The translations under genes were made by a program, and so were the position numbers. A stretch of 64,000 bases of DNA from Geomonas edaphica (GTDB lineage Bacteria > Desulfobacterota > Desulfuromonadia > Geobacterales > Geobacteraceae): NCBI RefSeq assembly GCF_004917075.1, contig NZ_SSYB01000001.1:1099478-1163477 (forward strand), in the 5' to 3' direction. Under the pieces are notes generated by a model. That model did not search any database. It worked only from the letters and a program-made list of their open reading frames with translations, and was not told the origin of the DNA. This document shows positions 19,767 to 28,568 of the stretch, piece after piece; the first letter of the stretch is position 1; each line of letters opens with the position of its first letter.

Positions 19767-20168
19767 TTATTCCTCCACCGTAGTAGTCGTTTCGGCCGGA
19801 GCCTCGGTAGCGGCGGCTGCCACTTCCTCGGTCCCTTCCTCGGCGCTCTTAACCGGAGCGGCTGCCGGGGCAACCACTTCCTGCTCGAGTTTCACGCTCT
19901 GGTACCTGATCACCTTGTCGTCAAGACGCAGACGACGCTCAAGCTCTGCGATCAACGGGGCATCGGCGTCAAAACGGAGGTAAAAGTAACGGCCACGCGG
20001 GTTCTTGTTGATCGGGTAGGCCAGCTTCCTGGTGCCCCAGTCCTCAAGCCTCTTGAAATCGCCGTTCATGCTGGCGATGACGTCCTGTACCTTGGTGGAA
20101 AGAGCTTTGATCTCTTCATCACCGAGGTCCGGCTGGACGATGTAAATCGTCTCGTACATCCTGCTCAT
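19767..20168 (-). CDS. rpsF: 30S ribosomal protein S6
   Basis: 133 residues: the S6 fold (MYETIYIVQPDLGDEEIK, DWGTRKLAYPINKNPRGRYFYLRF) followed by an Ala/Glu/Thr-rich acidic tail of about 35 residues. Head of the operon, with a promoter at 20253-20281. Confidence 0.97.
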   Translation of the reverse strand: MSRMYETIYIVQPDLGDEEIKALSTKVQDVIASMNGDFKRLEDWGTRKLAYPINKNPRGRYFYLRFDADAPLIAELERRLRLDDKVIRYQSVKLEQEVVAPAAAPVKSAEEGTEEVAAAATEAPAETTTTVEE

Positions 20169-20252
20169 TGTTAAGCCTCCTCACGGTTAATTTAGCCCCG
20201 GTCCGACCCGGAGCAAGGAGATACGGCCATGGGCCGTTCTGGTGAACGCTGC

Positions 20253-20281
20253 TTATTACTACAGTTTTCAAACTTTGACAA
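20253..20281 (-). promoter_or_regulatory. Promoter of the rpsF operon
   Basis: On the minus strand TTGTCA (20281-20276), a 17-base spacer and TAATAA (20258-20253). Confidence 0.75.
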
Positions 20282-20313
20282 GCAAAATGGCAAAAGCGTG
20301 CAAATAATTATTC

Positions 20314-20372
20314 CGCCCCTACAGTCGCCATGACCTACCCGAGAGGTTCGTAGGGGCGAATGATCATTCGCC
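20314..20372. repeat. Palindromic intergenic repeat (REP-like)
   Basis: CGCCCCTAC (20314-20322) is complementary to GTAGGGGCG (20350-20358), which overlaps the perfect palindrome GGCGAATGATCATTCGCC (20355-20372). It lies between rpsF and ychF. The palindrome resembles widely dispersed bacterial intergenic repeats; copy number cannot be judged from one window. Confidence 0.65.
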
Positions 20373-20387
20373 CTCCCCCGCGCACAA

Positions 20388-21482
20388 TTACACGTTGAAC
20401 CTGAAGTGCATGACGTCACCGTCCTGCACCACGTACTCTTTCCCCTCAAGGCGCATCAGTCCCTTCTCCTTGGCGCCTGACTCACCACCGGAGGCTATGA
20501 AGTCCTTGTAGGCGATAACTTCAGCGCGGATGAACCCTTTCTCGAAGTCAGAGTGGATCACGCCGGCCGCCCCGGGAGCCTTGGTCCCGCGGGTGATGGT
20601 CCAGGCACGCACTTCCTTCACCCCAGCGGTGAAATAGGTGATGAGGCCGAGCAGTTCGTAGCCCGAGCGGATCAGACGGTCCAGGCCTGACTCGGCAAGT
20701 CCCATCTCCTCGAGAAAGGCCTGCTTCTCCTCACCCTCCAGTTCGGAAATCTCCGCCTCGATGGAGCCGCAGATGAACACGACGCCGTTACCTTCCTTGG
20801 CCGCGAGTTGGCGCACCTCCTCGACGTAGGGGTGTTTCCCTTCCAGGTCGTCCTCGGCCACGTTGGCGACATAAAGAACAGGCTTTGCGGTCATCAGGTG
20901 CATGTCGCGCAGGATCAGCCTTTCGTCCTCGTTCTCCGCAAGATTGCGCGGCGAAAGTCCCTTTTCCAGGGTCGCCTTCACCTTCTGGCAGAACTCCACG
21001 TCTTCCTTCGCCTTCTTGTCGCCGCTTCTCGCCTGCTTTTCGGTGCGCAGCATGCGCTTTTCCACCGTATCCAGATCGGCCAGGGCAAGCTCGGTCTGGA
21101 TCACCTCGATGTCACGCACCGGGGAAACGCTTCCGCTCACGTGTACCACGTTCTCGTTCTCGAAGCAGCGCACCACGTGCAGGATCGCGTCGACGGAACG
21201 GATGTGTCCGAGGAACTTGTTACCAAGCCCCTCGCCCTGGCTTGCGCCCTTCACCAGCCCGGCAATATCGAGGAATTCGATGGTGGTGGGGAGGATGCGC
21301 TCGGGGTGCACGATCTCGGCGAGCTTGTCCATGCGCGGATCGGGAACGGACACGATGCCGACGTTGGGGTCGATGGTGCAGAACGGGTAGTTGGCGGACT
21401 CGGCGCCTGCCGAGGTGAGTGCGTTGAAGATGGTCGACTTCCCGACGTTGGGGAGACCTACGATGCCGCAGTTAAAGCCCAT
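20388..21482 (-). CDS. ychF: Ribosome-binding ATPase YchF (Obg family)
   Basis: TRAFAC-class P-loop ATPase of 364 residues that associates with ribosomes. GLPNVGKST is the P-loop, followed by [13 protein letters not shown] (switch I), [20 protein letters not shown] (switch II), a coiled-coil insertion and a C-terminal TGS domain ([16 protein letters not shown]...). It is downstream of pth and rplY in a common operon. Confidence 0.96.
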   Translation of the reverse strand: MGFNCGIVGLPNVGKSTIFNALTSAGAESANYPFCTIDPNVGIVSVPDPRMDKLAEIVHPERILPTTIEFLDIAGLVKGASQGEGLGNKFLGHIRSVDAILHVVRCFENENVVHVSGSVSPVRDIEVIQTELALADLDTVEKRMLRTEKQARSGDKKAKEDVEFCQKVKATLEKGLSPRNLAENEDERLILRDMHLMTAKPVLYVANVAEDDLEGKHPYVEEVRQLAAKEGNGVVFICGSIEAEISELEGEEKQAFLEEMGLAESGLDRLIRSGYELLGLITYFTAGVKEVRAWTITRGTKAPGAAGVIHSDFEKGFIRAEVIAYKDFIASGGESGAKEKGLMRLEGKEYVVQDGDVMHFRFNV

Positions 21483-21501
21483 GATTTATCCTTTTGAGTC
21501 G

Positions 21502-22068
21502 TTACTTGGCGTTGAAGATGCTCATCGCCTTCGGCATCCCTTCCTTCATCGCCATCTCGATGGCGTCCAGGGAGGTGTCCAGCACTTCAAGCAGTTCGTT
21601 CATCTCTTCCTTGGCGAAGTTCGTGAGCACGAAGTTCACCACGTCGCCGTGCAGCGGCCGTCCGATACCGACACGCACACGGGCGAAGGAAGTGGAACCT
21701 AATTCCTGGGCCAGCGAGCGAAGCCCGTTGTGCCCGCCATGTCCGCCACCTTCCTTGAGCCGCACCTTGCCGAAAGGGATGTCCAGGTCGTCGTGGATCA
21801 CGATGAGATCAGAGAGGGACAACTTGTAGAAGCGGAGCGCCTCGGCGACCGAGCGCCCGGAGAGGTTCATGAAGGTCTGCGGCTTGAGGAGATAGACACG
21901 CTCACCCGCCCAGTTCCCGTCACCGGAAAGCCCTGAGAAGGCCTTCCTGGTGACGGAGATACCGGACTGGCTGGAGAGACGGTCTAAAACCATGAAACCC
22001 GCGTTGTGGCGGGTCCATGTGTACTTGGGCCCGGGGTTGCCGAGCCCTACGATCAGTTTTGCAGCCAT
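21502..22068 (-). CDS. pth: Peptidyl-tRNA hydrolase
   Basis: 188-residue enzyme that releases peptides from drop-off peptidyl-tRNA. Motifs: LIVGLGNPGPKYTWTRHNAGF (catalytic His in the last block), KPQTFMNLSG, DDLDIPFGKVRLK and GGHGGHNGL. Located 11 bases after rplY and 19 bases before ychF. Confidence 0.97.
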   Translation of the reverse strand: MAAKLIVGLGNPGPKYTWTRHNAGFMVLDRLSSQSGISVTRKAFSGLSGDGNWAGERVYLLKPQTFMNLSGRSVAEALRFYKLSLSDLIVIHDDLDIPFGKVRLKEGGGHGGHNGLRSLAQELGSTSFARVRVGIGRPLHGDVVNFVLTNFAKEEMNELLEVLDTSLDAIEMAMKEGMPKAMSIFNAK

Positions 22069-22079
22069 AACGGTCCTGG

Positions 22080-22667
22080 TTAGGCGGCAGCCTCTTCCTC
22101 AGCGGCAGCTTTACGGCCGAGGATGCTGACCACCGGAGCCTTCGGATCGCTCAGGATGGCGGTGCCCACCGGAGCCTTGATATCGCCCACGTGGATGGAG
22201 TGGCCGATGGCGAGTTCGACGACGTCGACGTTGATGTGCGCCGGGATGTGAACCGGAAGGCACTCGACCTCAACTTCGTGCATGGCGAAATCGAGGAAGC
22301 CGCCCGCCTTGACGCCGGCCGGGGTACCAACGAGGTTCAGCTTCACGTGCACCTTCACCTTGTCGGCGAGGTTGATCTTGTGCAGGTCTACGTGACGCGG
22401 GGTGTTTTTCAGGGAGTCGCGCAGCAGGTCAGCCACGATGACGTTGGCGCCTTCCAGCGCGGGAACGCCCTGCAGGGTCAGGATGTGGTTGCGGCCGCCC
22501 TCGCCTGCGATGGCTTCGGAAAGCTCTTTCTGGCCCAGGGAGATGCAGACCGGCTCGAAACCTTTACCGTACACGACGGCCGGAACGCGGCCGGCAGCGC
22601 GAAGACGACGGCAGATACCCTTGCCGGTTTTTTCTCTCAGTTCAACATTCAGCACCTGCTTACTCAT
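22080..22667 (-). CDS. rplY: 50S ribosomal protein L25 / general stress protein Ctc
   Basis: 195-residue two-domain form (TL5/Ctc): the N-terminal 5S-rRNA-binding domain ([29 protein letters not shown]) and the C-terminal beta domain, ending in an Ala/Glu tail. First gene of rplY-pth-ychF, downstream of prs. Confidence 0.95.
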   Translation of the reverse strand: MSKQVLNVELREKTGKGICRRLRAAGRVPAVVYGKGFEPVCISLGQKELSEAIAGEGGRNHILTLQGVPALEGANVIVADLLRDSLKNTPRHVDLHKINLADKVKVHVKLNLVGTPAGVKAGGFLDFAMHEVEVECLPVHIPAHINVDVVELAIGHSIHVGDIKAPVGTAILSDPKAPVVSILGRKAAAEEEAAA

Positions 22668-22725
22668 ACATCCTCCGATGTCAATCTTGGTATTTGATCT
22701 TCCAATGACAGTTTTATATTTGGTA

Positions 22726-23676
22726 CTACACGAAAAGGGAGCTGACGGATTCGTCCTCGTGGATGCGGCGGATCGCCTCAGCCAGAAGGTCGGCCACGGA
22801 CAACACTCTCAGTTTCTCGGTCTGTTCAGCCTTATCTCCCAGCGGGACGGTGTCCGTGATGACCACCTTCTCGATGACGGAGTTGTTGATCCTCTCGATT
22901 GCCGGCCCGGAAAGAACGCCGTGGGTGGCGCAGGCATAGACGTTGGCAGCGCCGTGCTCCTTTAGAGCCAGGGCTGCCTGGGTCAAGGTCCCGGCGGTGT
23001 CGATCATGTCGTCAAGGATGATGGCGTTCTTCCCCTTGACGTCACCGATCAGGTGCATGACTTCCATGACGTTCGGACCGGTGCGGCGCTTGTCGATCAC
23101 GGCGAGAGTGCAGCCAAGCCTCTTGGCAAAGGCCCTGGCGCGCTCGGTACCGCCGGCATCGGGAGAAACCATGACCAGGTTGTTCAGGTCGTCCGCGAAG
23201 CGGCTCTTCAGGTGGGCGAGGAGCACCGGCGCGGCGTAGAGGTTGTCCACCGGGATATTGAAAAAGCCCTGGATCTGACCGGCGTGCAGGTCGATGGTGA
23301 CAACCCTGTGAGCGCCCGCCGTGGTGATCAGGTCGGCCACGAGCTTCGAGGTGATCGGCGTCCTCGGGGCGGCCTTCCGATCCTGGCGCGCGTAGCCGTA
23401 ATACGGCATGACGGCGGTGATGGTGGAGGCCGACGCCCTCTTCAGCGCGTCGATCATGATGAGCAGTTCCATCAGATTGTTGTTGGTCGGGCAGCAGGTC
23501 GACTGCACCACATAAATATCCCGCCCACGAACGTTCTCGCCGATTTCGACCATGATCTCGCCATCGGAAAAGGTTCTCACCTTGGCCTTGCCAAGGGGCA
23601 CCTTGAGGCAGTCACAGATCTTCTCCGCCAGAACCGGATTCGAGTTACCGCTGAACACCCTGATCTTGTTTTCCAT
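22726..23676 (-). CDS. prs: Ribose-phosphate pyrophosphokinase
   Basis: Makes PRPP for nucleotide, His and Trp synthesis. The 316 residues show [56 protein letters not shown] and the PRPP loop DDMIDTAGT. In related genomes prs commonly neighbours tRNA-Gln and ispE; here they are 25 kb apart. Confidence 0.97.
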   Translation of the reverse strand: MENKIRVFSGNSNPVLAEKICDCLKVPLGKAKVRTFSDGEIMVEIGENVRGRDIYVVQSTCCPTNNNLMELLIMIDALKRASASTITAVMPYYGYARQDRKAAPRTPITSKLVADLITTAGAHRVVTIDLHAGQIQGFFNIPVDNLYAAPVLLAHLKSRFADDLNNLVMVSPDAGGTERARAFAKRLGCTLAVIDKRRTGPNVMEVMHLIGDVKGKNAIILDDMIDTAGTLTQAALALKEHGAANVYACATHGVLSGPAIERINNSVIEKVVITDTVPLGDKAEQTEKLRVLSVADLLAEAIRRIHEDESVSSLFV

Positions 23677-23775
23677 TAACGCACCGGCCCTCTCTGCTTC
23701 TTTTCTTTATAAATTAGCTGCGTGTGTACCAGCCGAAACCTCAGGAATCCGCATCCCAAATCCAGGAAACGCTAC

Positions 23776-23804
23776 TTAATACAATACTTGCCTTGTGAAG
23801 TCAA
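23776..23804 (-). promoter_or_regulatory. Promoter of prs
   Basis: On the minus strand TTGACT (23804-23799), a 17-base spacer and TATTAA (23781-23776). It lies in the 330-base gap between prs and the PilZ gene, which otherwise holds only the divergent promoter at 23921-23949. Confidence 0.75.
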
Positions 23805-23920
23805 CGGAAAACCTGCCGCCACCGAAGCCATCTTCATGCCGGCACACTGCGTCTGCAGCCAACGCACCCCGCCCCGCGCCGTGCGGGAGCGACCCAAAAA
23901 ACTTGTTGCAGAACTGTATG

Positions 23921-23949
23921 TTGACAAAATCGGCTACAGTTTGTATGGA
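23921..23949 (+). promoter_or_regulatory. Promoter of the PilZ-domain gene
   Basis: TTGACA (23921-23926), a 17-base spacer and TATGGA (23944-23949), about 55 bases before the ATG. Confidence 0.75.
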
Positions 23950-24006
23950 TCATGGTCGATAAGGAACCTGCCGAACATCCCATAGCATGCGAGGAGGGCT
24001 TCACCC

Positions 24007-24417
24007 ATGAACCAGCGGCGTTTTCACCGGGTCAAACACACGGCGCCCGGCGAACTGAAGCATCATGATATGAAATATCGTTGCCGCATTGAAAACATAT
24101 CGCTGCGCGGCGCGCTCATCAGTGCGGACGAATGCCTGATGGTCCCGCTCAACGAATCCTGCACCCTTTCCATTGAGGTCGCACCCGGGCAAGCCCCCAT
24201 GGTTGTGACGGTCGGCGTGGTGCACTGTTTCTTCTCGATGATGGGGGTGAAGTTCATCGCCTTCGAGGGGAATGCGGAGCAGACCCTTCTGGAACTGATC
24301 AGAAGGATCACGACCGAGCCGGAAAAGCTCGCGCAGGAATGGGAAAGCATCCAGCAGGAAAAGGCGGGAGGCAAACAGCCGACCCCAGCCGAGCCTTCTG
24401 TCGCTCACTGCAACTGA
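24007..24417 (+). CDS. PilZ-domain protein
   Basis: 136-residue stand-alone PilZ-type receptor. The c-di-GMP motifs are RRFHRV near the N-terminus (R-x3-R) and IENISLRGA (D/N-x-S-x2-G), separated by about 30 residues as expected. A beta-barrel core follows, then a charged, Gln/Pro-rich tail. Strong ribosome site GAGGAGG upstream. Output partner unknown; a cyclic-dinucleotide riboswitch lies 0.6 kb downstream. Confidence 0.85.
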   Translation: MNQRRFHRVKHTAPGELKHHDMKYRCRIENISLRGALISADECLMVPLNESCTLSIEVAPGQAPMVVTVGVVHCFFSMMGVKFIAFEGNAEQTLLELIRRITTEPEKLAQEWESIQQEKAGGKQPTPAEPSVAHCN

Positions 24418-24442
24418 AGAAGTCAAGGCTACTCTTTATATG

Positions 24443-24817
24443 CTAGTGGCCGCCGAAGTCGTCCGAACGCGTAGAGGAGGGAACCCGTCTCTCATAGGGA
24501 AGACAACTGTTGATGTTCAGCACCTCCTCGGCAAGCGCCACGCTTTTGTACATCAACGAAACCTGTTCCAGTTTGTCCTTCAACCGGACGAGAACGTCCA
24601 GGCTCTCCGTGCGTGCATACTCGTTGTACAACTGCATCACTTCCATGAAGACGTAGTCGAGAGATTCCTCAATGGATGGGCGTACGTCACACGGCTCGCC
24701 TTTTCTCTCGTCCGCACCGATATCTGCGTTGCGGCGTGCTTCCTCCCTGAAACGGCATAGCGCGAGCCTGTCTATCTTGTACTTGGCGTTGCCGATATCA
24801 AGGATACTTCTCACCAT
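24443..24817 (-). CDS. Hypothetical protein
   Basis: 124-residue soluble, mostly helical protein (MVRSILDIGNAKYKIDRLALC...). I do not recognise a family. The ATG at 24817 follows GAGGGGGGAGT and is preferred to the in-frame start at 24919, which would add 34 residues without a ribosome site. Convergent with the PilZ gene, 25 bases apart. Confidence 0.6.
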   Translation of the reverse strand: MVRSILDIGNAKYKIDRLALCRFREEARRNADIGADERKGEPCDVRPSIEESLDYVFMEVMQLYNEYARTESLDVLVRLKDKLEQVSLMYKSVALAEEVLNINSCLPYERRVPSSTRSDDFGGH

Positions 24818-25027
24818 ACTCCCCCCTCGCACTACACTGGAATAAACAGAACAACAAAAGGCATCTCTTACAGTATTAAGAAGTTCGGCACTGCTCCGGG
24901 AAACTTTAGTCTTTTTCACCCCTATCTGCTTGTGATCAGTAGGAAACAGCCGAGACGAGCAAAAGCTCGCTTGACAGGGTACAGACCTTGCGTTATCGTT
25001 CCTGCGAAATCCACAACAGCACCGATA

Positions 25028-25104
25028 GACGACAATACTAAACCATCCGCGAGGATGGGACGGAAAGCCTACAGGGTCTCACAGAGACAGCCGGGTCGCC
25101 GAAA
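25028..25104 (+). ncRNA. GEMM-I cyclic-dinucleotide riboswitch
   Basis: AAACCATCC-GCGA-GGATGG is the P2 hairpin with GNRA tetraloop, followed by GACGGAAAGCC (tetraloop receptor/core junction), a second hairpin closed around GGGTCTCACAGAGAC, and the 3' core GCCGGGTCGCC. This is the class I (GEMM) aptamer of c-di-GMP; in Geobacter many members prefer 3',3'-cGAMP. The exact 5' boundary and the ligand-selecting base could not be fixed by eye. The expression platform is the overlapping terminator at 25089-25136. Confidence 0.88.
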
Positions 25105-25136
25105 TATCAATAGATATTAGGCCCCGGCTTTTTTAT
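25089..25136 (+). terminator. Riboswitch expression-platform terminator
   Basis: AGCCGGG (25089-25095), which is also the 3' core of the aptamer, pairs with CCCGGCT (25123-25129) followed by T6. Aptamer folding and terminator are mutually exclusive, which predicts that ligand binding turns expression on. Confidence 0.85.
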
Positions 25137-25225
25137 TGCGCGGAGTTTGAGACAGAGGCTGAGATTCCCTGCTTGAACTCGGGATACAAAAGACGTGGCA
25201 AATACCATCCCGAAAGGAATCCGAT

Positions 25226-25495
25226 ATGCGCGTGAAACCACCCTCAACCTCACTGGCTGCCTTAGCTCTCACCTGCTTCATGCTGGCAACCCCGACGACA
25301 GGCCACTCAGGAACCGTCGGCGTCAACATCCAGCTAAACGGCTACATCCCCGCCCCCCCGGGAGTACACATCTACTACGACTCCGGGCGCCCTTATTACG
25401 TAGAGAACCACCAGCGGGTTTACCTGAAGAAAAAGGAGAAGGACCACCACGACCACGGCAAGAAGAAAGGACACAAAAAGCATCATCGTGACTAA
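25226..25495 (+). CDS. Small exported His/Lys-rich protein under riboswitch control
   Basis: 89 residues: signal peptide (hydrophobic about 9-22, cleavage near TTGHS), a Pro/Tyr-rich middle (GYIPAPPGVHIYYDSGRPYY), and a C-terminal tail of alternating Lys/His (KKKEKDHHDHGKKKGHKKHHRD in part) that could bind metal or polyanions. AAAGGA precedes the ATG. First gene after the GEMM-I riboswitch; 33 bases before the DUF4382 lipoprotein gene, so probably co-transcribed. Function unknown. Confidence 0.75.
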   Translation: MRVKPPSTSLAALALTCFMLATPTTGHSGTVGVNIQLNGYIPAPPGVHIYYDSGRPYYVENHQRVYLKKKEKDHHDHGKKKGHKKHHRD

Positions 25496-25528
25496 CAGCG
25501 GATCTCCAAACAAAAGGAGGACATCACC

Positions 25529-26464
25529 ATGCGAAAGATCTTTGTTTCCTACCGTTATCTGCTCATCGCCCTTTGCACCGTCACCGCAGCCCTTTTATAC
25601 CTGGGCGGATGCGGCGGAGGCGGCAGCAGCAGCACCAGCAAGGGAACACTCAAGCTTGCCATCACCGACCGTCAAAGCGACGAATTCCAGAACCTCTTCA
25701 TATCCATCCGTGAGATAAGGCTCGTTCCCGCGGGGCGTGAAAACGCCGCCGACGACGACCCTGCCCTCCCCGTCTTCGCAAAGTACACCACGGCAAAATC
25801 GGTGGACGTGATGACGCTACGCTTCAGCCAGGAAGCACTGGGTGACGTCGCCCTTCCCGCAGGGACCTACAGCCAGATCCGCCTGATCCTCAACCCTAAC
25901 CCAAACGGAAACCAGGATCCGGTCAACTACCTCGTGCTTGCGAGCGACCCGAACACCAAGATTCCCCTTACCACACCCAGTGGGCAGCAGTCCGGCCTCA
26001 AGATCCTTGGCCCCATCGAGGTCAAGCCTGGCGTCATCAACGCCGTCATGATCGACTTCGACCCAAATACGGCCGTGGTCAAACGCGGCAACAGCGGACA
26101 GTACAACTTGAAGCCTACCGGGATAAGGCTCATCCAGATGGCGAACATGCTTGAGACTTTTGGTTCTATCGCCGGCAACGTCAGCAACCCGTTCGTCAAC
26201 TGGAGCAGCGCCACCGTCTCCATCAAGCGTCGCGGGACCATCAACGACACCAACCCGATCGCCGCGGGTCAGATTTTCGCGAGCTACACCAGCGGCAAGT
26301 GGCAGGCGCCTTTCTCCGCCTTCGTTCCTGCCAACACAACCGACTACGGCTACAAGGCCTTCATAAGCGCGAATGGCTTCGCCCTGTACTCGTCGGCTGC
26401 GGTATCGGTCACCGCCGGCCACGAAACATCTCTGGGTGAGATCACCCTGACACCCAACCAGTGA
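25529..26464 (+). CDS. DUF4382-domain lipoprotein
   Basis: 311 residues. The N-terminal signal ends in a lipobox (YLGGC) followed by a Gly/Ser linker, then a DUF4382 domain (GTLKLAITDRQSDEFQNLFISIREIRLVPAG..., GTYSQIRLILNP) and a C-terminal beta-sandwich-like region. Such proteins occur in multiple copies in Geobacter and are presumed surface or periplasmic carbohydrate/peptide-binding modules; the role is not known. GGAGG lies upstream. Likely in the riboswitch-controlled operon. Confidence 0.82.
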   Translation: MRKIFVSYRYLLIALCTVTAALLYLGGCGGGGSSSTSKGTLKLAITDRQSDEFQNLFISIREIRLVPAGRENAADDDPALPVFAKYTTAKSVDVMTLRFSQEALGDVALPAGTYSQIRLILNPNPNGNQDPVNYLVLASDPNTKIPLTTPSGQQSGLKILGPIEVKPGVINAVMIDFDPNTAVVKRGNSGQYNLKPTGIRLIQMANMLETFGSIAGNVSNPFVNWSSATVSIKRRGTINDTNPIAAGQIFASYTSGKWQAPFSAFVPANTTDYGYKAFISANGFALYSSAAVSVTAGHETSLGEITLTPNQ

Positions 26465-26470
26465 TCCATA

Positions 26471-26508
26471 TGTGCCCGGTCCGTCCCTCGCGGGGGGACG
26501 ACCGGGCA
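26471..26508. other. Strong stem-loop after the DUF4382 gene
   Basis: GTGCCCGGTC...GACCGGGCAC arms with further C/G pairing form a stem of about 17 bp and a small loop, without a following T run. It may stabilise the 3' end or reduce readthrough into the hemerythrin gene. Confidence 0.6.
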
Positions 26509-26536
26509 CGACTTCTAGAACAGGAGAACAGGCTGT

Positions 26537-26938
26537 ATGCCTATTATTGAATGGAAGGACTGTTATTTGGTTGGCATACAAGAGATCGACCAGTATCACC
26601 GTCACCTGGTGCAGTATCTCAACAAAAGCTACGACCATTTTCGTGAAAACCACACGTTAGAGCCGGGGGTCCTGGAGATCCTGATCGATTTCTCGATTCA
26701 GCAGTTCAACTGTGAGGAACGCTGGATGCAGCGAACCCTCTATCCGAAACTCGCCGCTCACAAAGAAGAGCATCGGCATTTCCAAACCGAGATAGCCCTG
26801 TTGAAAAAAGGAAGCGGATTGGATACCAGGGGGTGCGTTGACCTGCTCTGGTTTTTGTGCTCTTGGGTCACCAACCACATGCGCGAGAGCGACGCGGAGT
26901 TCGGCAGATTTCTCGAGTCCCAGCCGCGACGAACCTGA
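26537..26938 (+). CDS. Bacteriohemerythrin
   Basis: 133-residue O2-carrying di-iron protein. The ligand pattern is present in order: GIQEIDQYHRHL (H), QFNCEERWM (E), AAHKEEHRHF (H...H) and WVTNHMRESD (H...D), in a four-helix bundle. Soluble, single domain. Geobacter genomes carry several such proteins, thought to handle oxygen or metal. AGGAGA is 9 bases upstream of the ATG. A terminator follows at 26982. Confidence 0.9.
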   Translation: MPIIEWKDCYLVGIQEIDQYHRHLVQYLNKSYDHFRENHTLEPGVLEILIDFSIQQFNCEERWMQRTLYPKLAAHKEEHRHFQTEIALLKKGSGLDTRGCVDLLWFLCSWVTNHMRESDAEFGRFLESQPRRT

Positions 26939-26981
26939 ACACGGCTCATAAACGGGCAGAGAGCCCGTCACTAACGAGACT

Positions 26982-27019
26982 GCCGGGTTGCGATTCAGGA
27001 CATCGCACCCGGCTTTTTT
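26982..27019 (+). terminator. Intrinsic terminator after the hemerythrin gene
   Basis: GCCGGGTTGCGAT pairs with ATCGCACCCGGC across a 7-base loop and is followed by T6. Confidence 0.9.
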
Positions 27020-27108
27020 ATGCCTAGATTAAAAGCCGCGCCGGAAGTTGGGTGGAGGCGTATCATTTACCTGTAGTATTTGAGTGACAACAAAGGAGGA
27101 TATCATCC

Positions 27109-27777
27109 ATGAGAACGATAAGACTGATTACCGCGGCGATCGTCACCCTGCTGCTGGGGACGAGCATCACGCCGGCCTTCGCTGCCGGTGAGACGCGGAA
27201 GATCGAGGACTGCATCGAAGTAGTCAAGGCGATCAAGGCCATCCCTGAGCAAAGCATCCCACCCGCGCTCCTCGAGAACGCCCAGGGGGTCATGGTGATT
27301 CCGGGAGTGATCAAGGTAGGGTTCGTGGTCGGCGGCAGGTACGGCACGGGAGTGCTGACGGTCCGTGATGAAAAAGGAAACTGGACCGATCCGGTCTTCA
27401 TCAAGATTGCAGGCGGAAGCCTCGGGTGGCAAATCGGGGCGGAATCCACCGACCTCATCCTCGTCTTCAAGACCAAAAAGAGCGTAGAGGGCGCTCTGAA
27501 AGGTAAATTCACCCTGGGCGCCGACGCGTCCGTGGCGGCAGGTCCGGTAGGCCGCAGTGCCGAAGGGGCCACCGACGTCACCCTGAAGGCCGAGATCCTT
27601 TCCTACTCGAGAAGTCGCGGGCTCTTCGCCGGCATCGCCCTTAACGGCGCAGCCCTCATGATCGACGACGAAGCCAACGCCTCCTTCTACGGCAAAGATA
27701 TCACCCCCAAGAGCATACTGTCCGGTCAGGGAGGCAAGCGCACCCCCGAAGTCGCAGCGTTGCTGAATCTCTTCTGA
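27109..27777 (+). CDS. SYLF-domain (lipid-binding) exported protein
   Basis: 222 residues: signal peptide (cleavage near AFAAG), then a SYLF/YSC84-type domain (ALLENAQGVMVIPGVIKVGFVVGGRYGTGVL, ADASVAAGPVGRSAEGATD, ILSYSRSRGLFAGIALNGAAL). The family binds phosphoinositides in eukaryotes; in bacteria the exported version has no settled role. GGAGG upstream of the ATG. A 27-nt GC-rich hairpin follows the gene at 27800-27830. Confidence 0.88.
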   Translation: MRTIRLITAAIVTLLLGTSITPAFAAGETRKIEDCIEVVKAIKAIPEQSIPPALLENAQGVMVIPGVIKVGFVVGGRYGTGVLTVRDEKGNWTDPVFIKIAGGSLGWQIGAESTDLILVFKTKKSVEGALKGKFTLGADASVAAGPVGRSAEGATDVTLKAEILSYSRSRGLFAGIALNGAALMIDDEANASFYGKDITPKSILSGQGGKRTPEVAALLNLF

Positions 27778-28035
27778 TTGAAGCACGCTGGCATCTAAAG
27801 GCTGTCCCCCGCTGCGTGGGGGACAGCCCCTTCAGCCTCATTGGCTGATTTTCTTTCCACTTTAATAGTTTGCTCACCCCTCAGTATCACTGCCTTATCT
27901 CTTATCCCACACTTCGTACCGCTAATGAAGCTCACCCTAGCCTTCTTCATTGCCGCTCAACTAGTTGCGAGCACGAAAGTCGCCGCTAGAATCCTGTGGT
28001 CTGGCTGGAACCTGCCGAAGAGAAGGAGGTTAGCT

Positions 28036-28404
28036 ATGTCCTACATAAAAGTTTCCATCGACCTGAAAGGAAAAGACACCACAGTTCTCAGCACCTTGCA
28101 CCGTTGCACCCGGGGATTGGAAACCCTGCGCGTGTTTAAGCAAGGGCCGTTTCCTGTAGATGAAGTGCAGGGTGCCGTGAACAACTATGACTCTTTCTAC
28201 GAAAGCGCGAAAACCGGTAACCGTGTGGAGATCTTGAAACGCAACAATGCGCGCAATTTGGTCACTGAAATGTTCAAGAAAATCGCTTCATTTCTGCAAT
28301 CCGTGGCCACTGAAGAGGACATTCCAGCTCTGTTGGAGGCGGGATTCGATGCCCGCGTGCCCTCGTATCGGAAAAAAACCGCATCAGCACCTGTAGCGGG
28401 TTAA
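28036..28404 (+). CDS. Hypothetical protein
   Basis: 122-residue soluble protein beginning MSYIKVSIDLKGKDTTVL; no family recognised. AAGGAGG lies 6 bases before the ATG at 28036, which fixes this start over the unsupported in-frame start at 27841. Base composition is slightly lower in GC than the core. A stem-loop (AATCCCCCG 28464-28472 / 28498-28506) follows at 60 bases. Confidence 0.65.
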   Translation: MSYIKVSIDLKGKDTTVLSTLHRCTRGLETLRVFKQGPFPVDEVQGAVNNYDSFYESAKTGNRVEILKRNNARNLVTEMFKKIASFLQSVATEEDIPALLEAGFDARVPSYRKKTASAPVAG

Positions 28405-28568
28405 CTAAGGAGACGATTTCGTCAGGGCATCCAGACAGATCCTACAGTTGTTTGCAATGATCAATCCCCCGAGTGCAGCCGCACGTGCCGTGTACCCGGG
28501 GGATTCCCTTCACCTTTGCCTCCCCTTTTAGCCATCCATTTCGGGTTAGCCCATCGGCGTGTCCATGC

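Noticed and set aside
20355-20372. Terminator after ychF
   Set aside because: The palindrome has no T run after it and belongs to a larger repeat; listed as a repeat instead.
26940-27000. A second GEMM-like aptamer before the terminator at 26982
   Set aside because: GAGACTGCCGGGT resembles the 3' core of the riboswitch at 25.0 kb, and a short hairpin precedes it, but the AAACC...GGGACGCAAAGCC core is missing. I call it a plain terminator.
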